DNA of 64,000 bases, from contig JAJTUP010000028.1 of assembly GCA_021399435.1 (NCBI GenBank), positions 558,001 through 622,000 of the forward strand, written 5' to 3'. The position numbers were made by a program, and so were the translations under genes. The number at the start of each line of letters is the position of its first letter. Position 1 is the stretch's first letter. The notes below the pieces were generated by a model, which searched no databases, was not told where the DNA came from, and worked only from the letters and a program-made list of their open reading frames with translations. This document shows positions 44,274 to 56,283 of this stretch, in pieces. This stretch comes from Diaporthe sp. PMI_573 (lineage: Eukaryota > Ascomycota > Sordariomycetes > Diaporthales > Diaporthaceae).

Positions 44274-45807
44274 GTTTGTCCACGCCCTGGAAGGCCCCAA
44301 ATATGTGAAAATCAAGCAAGAATGAAAACAGCATGGAGCGGTATAGAGAAAATGAGTGTACTGACGGAACGGAAGCGTGAGGGAGCCGTGGCAGCGCGCG
44401 ATGGTGTTTTGCGGGGAAATGAAGCGGAGGAGAGAATCCAGCACTAAACAGGAGCCGTTGAAGATTTTGTTTTGCGGCCCGACCCCTACAAAGCGGCCCC
44501 TGGCCCAGGCCGTATCCGAGCGCTCCTCCAGCACGACTGTGGAAGGCAATGCATACGGTATAACCTATAAGCCTGCCAGGGTACAGGGATGCGTAGCCTG
44601 ACGCACGCTCCATAAATTAACACAGCCGACATTTGATAACATAGGCAGCCCACTTTCAACGCACCCCCTGATCCAACACACTCTCCTCATCAATCATACC
44701 ATTATTCCCAACTTTAATTACCCACCACCATAAATTGATGACAGGGGCATCTAGATGACGCTGAGAGGAGAGCAGGACAGCGAGAGACAAATAACCAGGG
44801 GCGACAAGGCGGCACAGTAGATCCACCGGCTATAGCCTGCCCCTGCGTGCATCCGATACATCGGAGCCGGACCGAACGATCCCTAAATGCTGATGTCAGA
44901 GTCGGGCCGTTGGATCTTCCCTGCTTCTAAGAAGCGGCGGCCTTTGCATGACCAGGCTGAGATGCGGGTCATCCGATTGGGGCTTAAGAGTGAGGTGGGG
45001 AAACTCCTCTACAAGGTACAAGCGGAAAGGACCGTTATCCCAAAGATACCGGGATTTTCTTGGTCAATTCGATACTTGGCAATAGAACCTGAGCAAAATT
45101 GTGGGTGGAGACGATCCGCCTGGGTGCAGATGGGACATACTGCGCAGTACGACTGCCATACTTGTCAATTTCCGCCGAGGACCCCTGTAAGAATGCTGCC
45201 AAGTCCCGGCTCAGCATGGCATTCTTTGCCTCCTGCTCCGATTCTTTGCTGGTCAAAATTTACAACAAAGGCCCAACGACCTTGCCCATTCTGGGGCTTC
45301 TTTTATAAATATGCCAGGGACTGTCGGAGACACCTTACGATAGATCTATAGACAGCTTTCCTGACTCCTATCTGCAACCAATAGATATTTAGAATAAGTC
45401 AACTTAAGGAATGTGATACTGTAGATGTGGAACGATTAGACCATTAAGTCGCACAGCAGGTAATGTAACACTTCCACTTCCACACGGCGTAGGGCCCACA
45501 TCACAGCCGGGTCATGTGAACAGCAGTACGTGCTGCGCCGCTGGCAGGATCAGTTCCCATCGAAGACGGAGGGAGGATTTGGTCAATGGTTGGTTCGACG
45601 TCTATGGACTAATTGAGTTCAAGTGTAACCACGCGTAACTGTACCCACACTTAGGGGGTGGCCCGGATGTGGGCCGGGGATGTTACTATATGTTGACGTT
45701 GCATTGTATGTATTCCAGTCGCCCCAGGCAGCGCCTTTAAGGTAGTGCATTGCATTTCAGGGCCTGGTTCGTGTCCCCTCAATATCCATCTTAGCGGTAT
45801 TACCAAG
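44274..45807. other. No gene recognised
   Basis: Contains the promoter side of the ABCC gene (to about 44,700; CT/CA-rich). Short frames at 44887-45351 plus and 45035-45256 minus lack recognisable motifs. Confidence 0.4.
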
Positions 45808-46031
45808 ATGGGTGAACGCACGGCCGAGGCCGGCAAGGGCCAGGTGGATAATGCCAAAAACAAGCCGCAGGTGCCTCGTCGTAAGTGTACATTATCTTGG
45901 ACCCAGGCAGTGTTATGAAGTGATTTACAGAGCCTTACGTTCCTGCGGAATTTTGTGATACAATCAACTTCATCCTGCTGTCCAAGTATGGGGATACCAT
46001 TGGCCAGTGTGATCCGGTGGCCCAGACCTAA
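45808..46031 (+). CDS. Possible small two-exon gene, unknown function
   Basis: Exon 1 45808-45880 begins MGERTAEAGKGQVDNAKNKP; donor GTAAGTGTAC at 45881, acceptor TTTACAG ending at 45930; exon 2 45931-46031 reads QPYVPAEFCDTINFILLSKY and ends ...DPVAQT. Product 57 residues. The consensus donor and acceptor and in-frame join are the main support; no clear branch site (CTAAC) is visible in the 50-nt intron. No family recognised. Codon composition is plausible. Could be chance, since such joins are not rare in 1.5 kb. Confidence 0.3.
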
Positions 46032-46735
46032 ATGCAGCCCCATCCCATTTGAGATATTGCACATCAGTATCAGCCAATTAAACCACTGGCCATGCCACTA
46101 AGGGAGGGATAAATGTGCATTACATTGCATGATGGCCCTGTACTGTGCCTCCTGTAGGTTAGTGTAGGAGGAGCGGCTAGCGTCAGAGGGTCCTCCCCGT
46201 TCAGACGATACGGAGAAATACCAACATGGATTCAAGATTGAACGCACCATTGATTTCGCGTAAGAAGACACCTATTAGTGGTTAGAGCGTCCAGCAGTCG
46301 AGGCTTAGGTAAAAGTCCATTGGAACATCGTTGTATAAAGATAACTGGATGCAGTGTGTGGCAACATTAGTGATAAATCGACGCACATTGCACGGATACT
46401 GTGTGGAGCGAGTTTATTGGTCAGACTGCCAGAAACTGAATACCATACGAGGGTAGGCTAATTCTCAGATGAACCGTATAACCAACTTCAGTGCGGCACA
46501 AGCATAGGCCCGGAAAGGGGCTGAAATGGTCTTTACAGGGCACGACAAATTAAGTGAATGCCGAAGGATGTTCAAGTAAAGCAACATTATCACTGGTTAC
46601 CGGCTGTCTGTTACGCTAAATTAGCTTAGCCCTATGCTACCTTTTGCTGCACTAATTAGCTCCTTCTGTGGACCGCCTAGCCCGGGAGTCCTTGATTTGG
46701 CAAGCCGCCCGTGGCGACGAATTTAAGCAGCAGCT
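46032..46735. other. No gene recognised
   Basis: No open frame of note and no repeat recognised in this intergenic stretch. Confidence 0.4.
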
Positions 46736-46966
46736 TCACAGTCCTCCTACTGTATTGGCGTAGAGTTGAAGTGTAGTCGAACAGGATGCCCCTTGATGGG
46801 TCCAGAGATTTGTATAGCCTTCAAGCCCCATGGCCTCAACATTCGCCTTGGCGGTTTCCTTGTTTGCGTCCGTCATCTCTGTCAGTTGTTGGAGAACCTT
46901 GGATCCGTTGGAAAATGTCACTATTGCTAGTCGATCTTCCTTCATCGTAGATATTTTCAGAACCAC
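46736..46966 (-). pseudogene. von Willebrand factor A domain fragment
   Basis: The 76-codon frame contains STMKEDRLAIVTFSNGSKVL and QQLTEMTDANKETAKANVEA, then MGLEGYTNLW. This is the middle of a vWA (MIDAS) domain of the fungal type: the hydrophobic strand DRLAIVTFS, the linker and the TNLW segment where the Thr of the MIDAS motif sits. After TNLW it departs from the pattern (THQGASCSTTLQLY) and stops. The DxSxS strand is not found upstream in frame. A broken remnant beside the Helitron's 3' end. Confidence 0.6.
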
Positions 46967-47135
46967 GACGACGATTCCACCGAAGTATCTGTGGGCTTAG
47001 TCCAAGATCCCCTGAGACAGGTTTCAGGGCTTGCGGGCCCTATTAGTCAGCAGGATCTCACTCAGTCAGATGTCATTAGTGTGAGCGAAACAATGCCTTG
47101 AGCATATTTCTTTTCTAGAAAAATGTGTAGAGACC

Positions 47136-47275
47136 AATGCCTTTCGGTACGAAAGGTCTTCTTAAGCTCTGGGATTCCACCCCCAAAATTTTCGCCCCCC
47201 CTTGCAAAATTACCGCTTTAAGCGATTACCCGATTAGGAACCGCAACTGCACCTCTTGTTGGTCCGGATTAACCC
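47136..47275 (-). repeat. Helitron 3' terminal segment with hairpin
   Basis: On the minus strand the last 139 nt are near-identical to 61,653-61,791. Near the end is the hairpin CCTTTCGTACCGAAAGG (47156-47140; 7-bp perfect stem, 3-nt loop), followed by CATT (47139-47136), after which the two copies diverge. An end shortly after a hairpin is characteristic of Helitron 3' termini; the usual CTRR is absent, which fits Helitron2/Helentron-type ends. Confidence 0.7.
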
Positions 47276-47542
47276 CATCCGAATGCCCCCAGAGGTGCCA
47301 ATCTCTTCTCTTGCTCTCATTCGCTCTCTGAGATTAAGTGAAATGCACGTGAAATGCACGTGATGTGCACGTGGGAACTCGGTTTGTGAGAGCATTATTG
47401 CTCTTGTCTTTATATTTACGAGAATTTCTCTTGTGCTTGAGTTAGGAGCAATGTATTAGGTTGATTTGGATCTAGATGGTTTCTATCCTTCTACCTACTT
47501 CCATTTATATATAAGAAACCTATTATCTAAATTACATTACTG
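47276..47542 (-). other. Helitron 3' non-coding region
   Basis: AT-rich, with three CACGTG-containing repeats (47,344-47,374: GTGAAATGCACGTGAAATGC-like). The matching right-hand copy is rearranged and holds a 12-bp tandem repeat instead. Confidence 0.5.
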
Positions 47543-50500
47543 CTAGTATTGTGCAGATGGGTATGACAATAACGATAATCGGGCCTCATTTACTGTCCTC
47601 TCGCACAACTGTTCCAGCCTAGCCTCGCCATCAAACATTTCCTGTGGTATTTTATTCCCGACTATGTCCTGCACCCGTGCCTTTGACAGCAACATAATAC
47701 CATCAAGCGATGTGCACCGCGATAGCTGCACATACAGGCTGTACGGATCGCACTTTCCTGCCTCGAGTTGTCCAGTTGTCGTATTCAGCTTTGTTCCGGT
47801 TCCTCGCAGCTCCAGCGCGATCTCGACGAGGGTTTCGCCTTGGATTTTGTAATCGGTGCATGCGAACGCGGCAGTGCAGGGAAGTCCTCGGCGGCTCACT
47901 TCGTGCCTCTGCCAAGGCCTCTTCTTGGCCCTCTTCTTCTTCTCGATGGGTATCTGGGCACTTGTTGGAGTAAGCAGGACCGTGCCTGGTGGCATGTCAT
48001 CAAACTTGAACTTTTTGGCTGGACTCGGATAACAGGATAATGCCGGCAGGTGGTCCAAAGTGGAGGATAATGTTCGGGGCCAGTTGATACCCTGGGAAAC
48101 TCTTGGAGTCTGGTATAACTTCCACTGCTTTGTACTTGGCCCCGTTCACGAGCTTGAGGCCTGGGTTTATATTCTTCGTCACTACCACCGGCATGCCAGG
48201 CACGAACATGAACGTGGCCGGCACACAGATCTTGCTGTCATCTCCGACGCTGGCCATGAGCGTAGCTTCTTCCTCCGTTACCGGTAATGTACTGGGTTTA
48301 CCCCAACGGTGCTGGGGTAGAAATATCCGGACTGGCTTCTGGTGGTGCCTCTGGAAGGCCAAGACCGCATCCATGTTCAGGCACCATCTGGTGCTGTTGA
48401 GGGGTGTAACTACTGTGATGCCCCTGCCCCATGGTATGGCTCGGCCTTCCTGGAAGCACCGGCTATTAAGAAGCTCCATGTCGGACTCGTCTTGCTGCCC
48501 CTGCCGGATCCGAGTCAGCAGCCGCCGCAGCTCCGGGTCCCCCGCTGCGCGCACCTGTTCGGTGAGCATAACGACGGTGGTAAATCGAGTCCAGAGTGCG
48601 TGCGCCCTCATTTCGTCCGCAATCCTGAGGGCGGACCATGGCGTCAATAGCGACTTGTTTTGCACTGGGCGGAATTGGTGGAAATCTCCTGATAGTAGCA
48701 CCACTGGGATCCCGCCAAAATCTTGATTCGATCCTCGGGAGGCGCAAAGTCGCTTGTTGATGTTGGAGAGCGTCTGGAGGCCCAGCATGCTCACCTCGTC
48801 AATGATGAGCAGCCACTTTTCTCTCCATCTTCTTCGGGCATCACCGTCCACGTAGGTTACCGTGCTGCCATCGTCGGCATTGCCGTCGGATGCGTTGGGT
48901 TGCATCCCACAGGCGGAGTGAATAGTCACGCCGTTGATCCGCGCTGCTGCGGCCCCCGATGTCGCCGTCATGAGCAGCCTGTGCGATATGTCCTTGCTAG
49001 CGAACAATTCCGCCAACGCCTCGATGACCCTGGACTTCCCAGTGCCGCCCTCCCCACCCAGGAACTCGCATAGTTGTGCGTTACCATTGTTCTCGACATT
49101 ACTGCTATCGAAATCATCGCTGTCACCTTCGTCCGGGATGGTGTCGAGATGGCGACACACTAAAAGGAAGGCAATTTCCTGCCGCTCGTTCAGGGTGAAC
49201 CTGCTTGCGATCTGCCGACCGGCATGGAGGAATGCGGTTGACGGTCCAAAAGTAACCCTAGTGCTGGGTCCATAAGTGTTCCCGGTGTCTGTTTCCGATA
49301 TCTCTATGCTATCTTCTCCTGCACCCGCAAAAGTATGGTTCAATAATGCTTCTCTGCCAGCAGCCGTGTTCTGAGTATCCTGAACTCCGTCAGAGCCTTG
49401 GATTCTTTGCACAATTTCCTTGTCGGCTTTCCCCTGCTTGCTCTTAATCCCCTTGAGTTGATGTTGCATTGGGAGCTCGCTCCTGGCTACCATAGTTGGC
49501 TGGTACTGCTCAGGGCTCTCTGCGGGAGCGACAGTCTCAAGATCATCTGCAAAGTCGGTGATATCTGCGTGGGCTTCGCGGAGCTGATCTAGCAGCTTAA
49601 CGAGAGACTCCGAACCAGCGGTCACCTGGTTGGGGGCTGTGGCACCCAGTACTGTCTCCATCAGTCGGCAAAGCTGGCCAACCTGGTCTGGGCGATATGC
49701 TTTTACTGGGCCTGTAGGATCTTGGAGATCATACCCCATAGCGTCGATATCATCCAAAACGGCGTCATCCCCCGCAGCCGCCCACTGCTTTGCATCTCGC
49801 CGCGCATCTTCCGCTGATCGCTTCAAGAGCTGGATGTTGCCTGCGATAGTCTGGAGTCTTTTGGGGAGTCGCCGTCTCCAATCTTCCCAGATTTCATTAA
49901 TATCGCCTGATGCTGCTGTAGTGAACTTCTCCCATGGCACAAAGAGTGCGAGGTGCTGTACTGCAGCTCTGGTGCTAATATTAGTGTATGCTCCTTGTTT
50001 ATCCATCCCATCTGCTCTATGGCTTGTGCTTACCTGCGGTATCTGTCTGTGTTTGTGTCAATATCAAAGTCCATATCGAGAAAGCCGTTGATGCATGGCA
50101 CTGCATCCTTCCCCGGGGGTCTTAGAACCTGCACCCAGTCCCTTCCCGGCTTCCAGTTCCTTTCAAATTCTATCTTCACCAACTCCTTGGAAGATTGATC
50201 TATCCTCTTTTGTAATGTAACAAGCGACACGTAGTCATAGAAGCATAATGTCTGCAGCACCTCTCCACGGTGGTGGTAGGCTTCAATGTATGGTAGCTTC
50301 TTGCCATCGCTTCCCACCAAGACCCTCTCCGCGCTGGCTTCCGCGTCGTTGCCGTTGCCATTGCCACCTATGTTCTCGATAGGTCCATCATCGTCGTCGC
50401 CTAAAGTGCTACCGGTACTGCATTGCTGGAGATACTGCCAGCGTCGGAGTATTGCCCAGTATACCATTGTCATATTCACATATGACCATTGTTTGGTACT

Positions 50501-53500
50501 CGAGAACTCACTTGGGAAATCCAAGAAGTGCGCAATCACCTCCACCTGCGATAATGGCCTCTCGGTGAATATTCGGTTTGCGATTCTCATTAGATACTGG
50601 CGGTTTATATTTGCCTTGGCTTCGTAGTTTGCAGTTGTTGCACTAAGCCCGACGGCGCTGGTTGTGCTGATACTCGGGAAGAGCTCTGCTGCTATGGCCA
50701 CCCTCTTCCAGATCGGATATTCGATTTTTGTGGCGTAGTTTGTCAAGTAGTAGATCAGCGCCATTGTCTTGCTTTGGGTTCCGATGAAGGAGATGTCGTG
50801 ATTGTGCCGCAACCCAACCGCCATTGACTTGCTCCATCGGTTGATCATGGGATGTGAGCGTTGGAGCCGAAGTATACCATCCGCGCCAAATTCGCTTTTC
50901 CTAAAGAGCTTCCAAGGCGCATGGAATCGACACGTGGGCTTCTTTGCTCCCTCCTTGTTGTGGGAGTATTTGACACAAGTTGCGGTATGGACATGCATCT
51001 GGACCCTGCCCGCGCAAAAGTGGGCTTCATCGTCAAACTGTTCAGAGAAGCGCCCCGTATCGATCATCAAGTGGGATATGTTGTCGTAAACTACCCTAGT
51101 CTCGCTCTCCTCACTAAAGGCAGCGGTTTCGTCCAGGTCCTAGATAATAGTTTAGCTTCCGACCTGCGTTGGCTTTTGGTGACGTGGATATATGGATGCA
51201 CATGCCTCGGTAAAGACAGAATCGAGATATTTCAGGATTCCTTCCCGTTCCATCGCCGCACTCTCATCATCCTCCCCGTTTCCATGAGCACCGATGAAGT
51301 TTCCGAGCTCCAAGTTCCCCTCGAGCCATAGCAAACCATGGACATGAAGAGCACCGCGTTCGTTGGTTTCGACGGCGGCGAAATGCTGTCCAATCTGACC
51401 AAACACAGATTCCTCCCCAACCTTGACGTAATGCTCAAAGAACATCTCTACTTCGCGGTGGAAGAAGATGGCAGAGCTTATGGGGTCGGTTATCGCCAGC
51501 TTCACTCTCTCATACCTATCCTGAAGGGCCCGAAGCAGGGTTGCTTCCGCGCCAGCCTTGTCCTCCTTTCGGTATGCCGCCAGACGTAGTTTTACCGGGT
51601 TCGTAATGTCATTAGGGTTCAGCGTAAACCAAATCGCCGGTATACCGTATCTGATGATGAGCGCTTTAATCTTTCTGCGCATGGCTAGCCGCGACTCCTG
51701 CGACATGGCCTGTTTGTGGCCAAAGTATGAGATGTATCGCAGGAGCGTTTTGATGTCTTCATCTCGGGTGCTCCTGCCAGCCTCTAACTCCTTTTGCACT
51801 TCCGCCAGTCTCTCTAGTGTTAACAACTGAATGATCCTCTCAACCTCAGGAAAATCGTTCCGTCGCACGCTCACCATACTTACTCCTCTATTCCTAGACC
51901 GAACCTCTATGTTAAAGACTAGGAACTGAAAATGCCGGATGATTGGCAAAGCGACCACCATGTCTTTGCAGCACTTTCTTCATCCATGCGTGAAGTCCGA
52001 GGTTACGTGTTGGGGGAATCGCATCCTCTCCACCCTCTCCACCCTCTCCAATACTGTCTCTATCACGGACATGACCTGTGAGCTGGACACTGTTCTTCCA
52101 GCAGCTCCGATTCCATCTCTTCCTTACACCGTGGCCCACCGAAACCGAACGGGAATAGTGTTGGAAATGCTTTTGCAAGATGCCAGAGATCATTGCTATC
52201 TGCAAACTCATTGCCTCTTGAAATGTGAATGTATGGCTCAAGGTGCGAATCCTGCGCGCTCCCAGTCGGCTGGTTGGGCGGCTGTGTTTGCGCATTTGTG
52301 TGTCCACCTCGGATTGTATCAACAGCAAATTGCAGTTTATCGGCATCGGTTGCTCGCGGTGCTGTATCCAGTGGAAACATACCAGATGCAAGGATCTCAT
52401 CAAGAAAGCTTCCCATGCCCTCATACTCGAGCTCCTCCCTACTGCGCTCGTCATAGAGCTGCTGATCCTCGTCGTAACTTACATCATTCTCATCATACGC
52501 TCTGCCCAGCCCGTCCACAATCTGTTCGAGTGACTGAGGCCCAGTGTCATCCATTCCACGTTCTGCTGGGGGCACGATGTGCGCTGTTCGCGTTTCTTCC
52601 CATGCAGATGGTTCATCTCTCTCTATCCTGTCATAGATCTGGCTCGGAACCCCATGCGCCGGCTCTCCCCAACTATCCAACTCGGCTTTGTCGATTTGGA
52701 TGTGCCGGTAGTGGGGGTTAAATTCTTTTAGCCAAAGCAACGCCCGTTCCACAGCTCCTCGTCGGACTGAGAGCAACTTGGATAGATCGCTGGGGGCTGG
52801 CCTCTGCGGCCCATGCCAGGATATATGGATGTCCTCCAAAGATTGTAGAAGCGGATGTGGTAGTACTGTGGTAACCAAGTCTTGAACATTGTTTGGAAAC
52901 ACAGTTATATGACCCTTCACATGGCGTGCATATGCCGTACTCTGTTTGGTGCTTTTTGTCACTTTGATTCTTGCAACGAAACCGAAATGGGTGTTGAGTG
53001 CAATCAGCTTCTCCTCAACCAATGTCAAGTCTCTGAGAGCATCCGGGTACATGTGCTCGCAACCAAGTGCTTGATGCAAGTTCCCGCCCCGCGCCATATT
53101 GCATTCGCGGATCTTCATTGCACAGTTTTCGCAGCTCGGTATAGCCTTGCCAACAGGGAAGCAATCAGGACATGAATACGTGCGGCAACTATTCATCGCT
53201 GCGCTATTCGTCCACTCTTCCCAGCTAAGCTCTTTCATCTCCATGGTGCTGATCTTCTGATAGCATATCATGCATGTGTGTATGGGTAGGGTGTCCATGT
53301 TGTGAAATGCTTGATAAAAGTCCATGACTGTGGATATATTCCTCTCACGGGGGACCGGCTTACGCCAATCCTTTGTGTACGATATTCTCTCCTTCTCTGT
53401 AAATTCGTCTTCCAGATGCTCAATGGCCCTCTCTAATGCCTGGGTTTGCTCTTCAAGGTTGCTGTCCTCAACTCGTGTTCGATTTTGCCTTTTGTTTTGT

Positions 53501-54642
53501 TCTTGTCCGTGTTGATCAGCCTTGCGTTTTGCGCCAACTTCTTGTTGGCCATCTTGAAACCTCAGTCTTGCCATACATCCACATCGATCCACTTTATCCT
53601 CTGGGTGAGATCTGCCTGTATTGCTCGTCTCTACTGCCTCTGTAGGCGTTGGAAATGTTTCTGAGTGTGATTCTTGTTGATTGTTTTGTCCATATTTGTG
53701 TTGGTTAGCTCCACGCCTTGGATTGCCATGTTGATCCACATCTGAAATGCTTAGAATGCTCATACATTGCTGCATGCCAAGTGCACTGTGCAGGTGATAT
53801 TGGCTCGCGTTGGTTATCTCTGCAACTTGTGTGGGGTTTGGTGCTATGAGCCGTTGCAGTGGAGCATTAGAGGGCAACTGGGAATTGGCTGGAGATGTCC
53901 CCGCGGCAACCAGTGGTCTTTGCTGTTGTGTTTGTCTCCTTTGCCGCCAGTTTCTTTCCCGGGCATCTTTCCGTCTTGATGAACGAGAAGTTCGCGGTTT
54001 GCCTCTTGATCTTGGAGGCGCCTGTATTGGTGTCGTACTCCTTGGCGGCGGTCGACTCATCCAGCTTTCAGGTCCCTGTATTTGAGTATTGATGGTGTCG
54101 ACTTCGTATGCACTTGGCTGATGTTCCTGCACCCGATTTCCTTCTCGAACATCTCTCCGCCTTGGTGCACGAGAACCTTGCGGTCTGCCTCTTTTTCTTG
54201 GAGGCACTTGTGTCGGCATCGTGCTCCCTGGTGGTGGCCGGCTCATCCAGTTTCCTGCCGCCTGTGTTTGCGCATTGGCATTGTCGATTTGATTTACACT
54301 TGATTGGTATTGTTGGTGATTGCCTGGTTTGCTTGGTTGGCCCGTTGATTGTGGTCCCTCTAGTGCCGGGTCTATGGGTACGGGTTCTGGAATATCACCA
54401 GGTGTACTCGGTTGGACAGTAGGGAGCGACCTCCTTAATGCCGGGCCCACAGGCTGGACACCCGGAATACGACCGGGTGTGCCTGGTTGGACAGTAGAAT
54501 GTGATTCTCTTGGTGTTGCGTTTGTATTCGAGTTTCCCGCACCAAAGATATCATTGTACGTCTTCAGCCCGAGACTGCTGAGTATGCTGCCAGGCGTTCG
54601 ACCACGTAACCTTTCAAGTAGAGCAGATAATGACGAATCCAT
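47543..54642 (-). mobile_element. Helitron Rep-helicase gene, nearly full length, with disabling lesions
   Basis: Minus strand, about 2,300 codons. N-terminal low-complexity and Cys-rich region (from 54642, MDSSLSALLERLRGRTPGS), then the Helitron_like_N domain (AIWFTLNPNDITNPVKLRLA), HUH nuclease motif HVHGLLWLEGN near 51,320, and a two-tyrosine motif YYLTNYATK near 50,735. The SF1 helicase (50,006 onward) has Walker A GGEGGTGKSRV, WLLIIDEVSMLG, VVLLSGDFHQFRPV and the C-terminal YSLYVQLSRCTSLDGIML block; stop at 47543. Introns: 52127-52076 and 50033-49975 (GTAAGC, branch ACTAATA). Lesions: TAA at 51154 and TAG at 51142 in the same frame, and +1 indels in an A4/T4 run at 51929-51932 and a T5/A5 run at 48012-48016. 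Probably a recently dead autonomous copy, or partly assembly error. Confidence 0.9.
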
Positions 54643-54966
54643 TACAAGACAGTGTATGTACGAATATTCTTAGGGTGTGTAATCATGTGTATTAAGCCAA
54701 ATAGTATTATAAATATGAACGATAAAGGTAATCGGTACATTCTGGGGCAGATTTCGATTCTCCCACACCAAACCCGGCCAACCAGTCCTACTCTGCTCTT
54801 GATCCGATTCTATCCCGATACTCCCACGTCATCTTTATCTCTATTATACCCATCAAATTATATGATAATATGGTCTATCGTCATTGTCTTGACCCACTTA
54901 CCAATAAATGATAGGTCTATCCCACCATGGTCTTCTTTACTCTTCCAATTTCATCCCAATATCAGA
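54643..54966. other. Helitron 5' upstream spacer
   Basis: AT-rich, gene-free stretch between the Helitron start codon and the minisatellite, with a few motif-like copies (TTGATT, CCCACCAT) of the tandem unit beginning. Confidence 0.4.
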
Positions 54967-55625
54967 CTTGATTATTCATCCCATCATCTACGCGGAGCAT
55001 CATCACACCGGTATACCAATAGAGGATCATATTCCTCCACCCTCTTACTTTCGTGGTACTTAACTTCGGGCTTGATTATTCATCCCATCATCTACTTGGA
55101 GCATCGTCACACCGGTATACATCATACTCCTCCACCCTCTGGTTTTTGTCATGGGTGGCAACATCGGAGCTGATCATTCATCATATTATCACCTCCGAAT
55201 ATCACTAGATTAGCAAACCAATAGAGCAGCATACTCCTCCACCCTCTTGTTCTTTAATGGGTAACAATACCGGACTTGATTATTCATCGAATCGTCTACT
55301 CGGAGCATCATCGCACCGGTATACCAATAGAGCATCATACTCATCCACCCTCTTATCTTCATGATACTCAACGTCGGGCTTGATTATTCATCCCACCATC
55401 TACTCGGGGCATCGTCACACCGATATACTAGTAGAGCATCATACTCCTCTACCCTCTTATTCTTATAACATTAATAATATCGGGCTTGATTATTCATCCA
55501 TTACCTAGTCGGAATGCCATTACACCGGTAGACCAATACGGCATCATACTCCTCCACCCTCTTATTCATATGGCCGCTGCAGTATTGATATACCAATAGA
55601 TCAAAATATCCCTTCACCCTCTTTG
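54967..55625 (+). repeat. Minisatellite of about 105 bp, six copies
   Basis: Units begin TTGATTATTCATCCC at 54,967, 55,072, 55,171, 55,276, 55,380 and 55,486 (spacing 99-106 nt) and contain CACCGGTATACCAATAGAGC and CTCCACCCTCTTA. Copies differ by substitutions and short indels, so the array is not recent. It separates the Rep-helicase start from the divergent gene at 56,284. Confidence 0.85.
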
Positions 55626-55759
55626 GTTGTAATGGTAACATCGATGGGCACTTATGTGATTGATATAATACACACCACGTTATTTCATCTACCTATCATA
55701 TACTGCCCAGCTCTCATACTTGTTTTTTTCTTTCTTTTTTTCATGTATTAATATCTTAG

Positions 55760-56045
55760 TCAATTCTTTGTAATCGTGGAAGAAGCACTTCTATTCAACA
55801 GCTACGTTGATTGATCAATTCCGCTGTGCAAGTATCCACTTGGCAGGGATCAAGGTTCTTACCTCAAGATGCTTTACTGCGATCGGCGACATGTGCTGAC
55901 GTTTTGGCCAATCCTTTGTACTCATGGAAAAAGCAGATCTGTTCACCATCTATCTTAATTGATCAATTCAATTGTGCAAGTATCCACATCGGCAGGGATA
56001 GTAGCTCTTGGCTGAAAATGTGGGATGGAGATCGGCGATCCCACA
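55760..56045 (+). repeat. Imperfect tandem duplication of about 160 bp
   Basis: Both units carry GATCAATT, TGTGCAAGTATCCAC, GGCAGGGAT and GATCGGCGA in the same order (first 55,760-55,915; second 55,916-56,045). The inverted partner on the right (59,130-59,320) retains a single unit. Confidence 0.6.
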
Positions 56046-56283
56046 TCCTCTCTGCGCAACAAAATACAGTATCTTTACCAAGCGTTATCAATCTTCGCAT
56101 TGTATATACTATACCGGTATCATTTAATCGATCATAAATATCAGATGTGTTTCTTCTTTGTTTTGTACATTTGCATGCCAATCTTGCAGGCTTATCTTAC
56201 TATTGCTCTGTCTCTCACATACAGAGTCGTAATCTTAACTGCTCTCCCATTTTTTATCGAAACATTTGCTAGTTCAATATATC

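Noticed and set aside
51140..51163. 24-nt micro-intron in the Helitron
   Set aside because: It has GT and AG ends and would remove two stops, but is far shorter than fungal introns; two nonsense changes are more likely.
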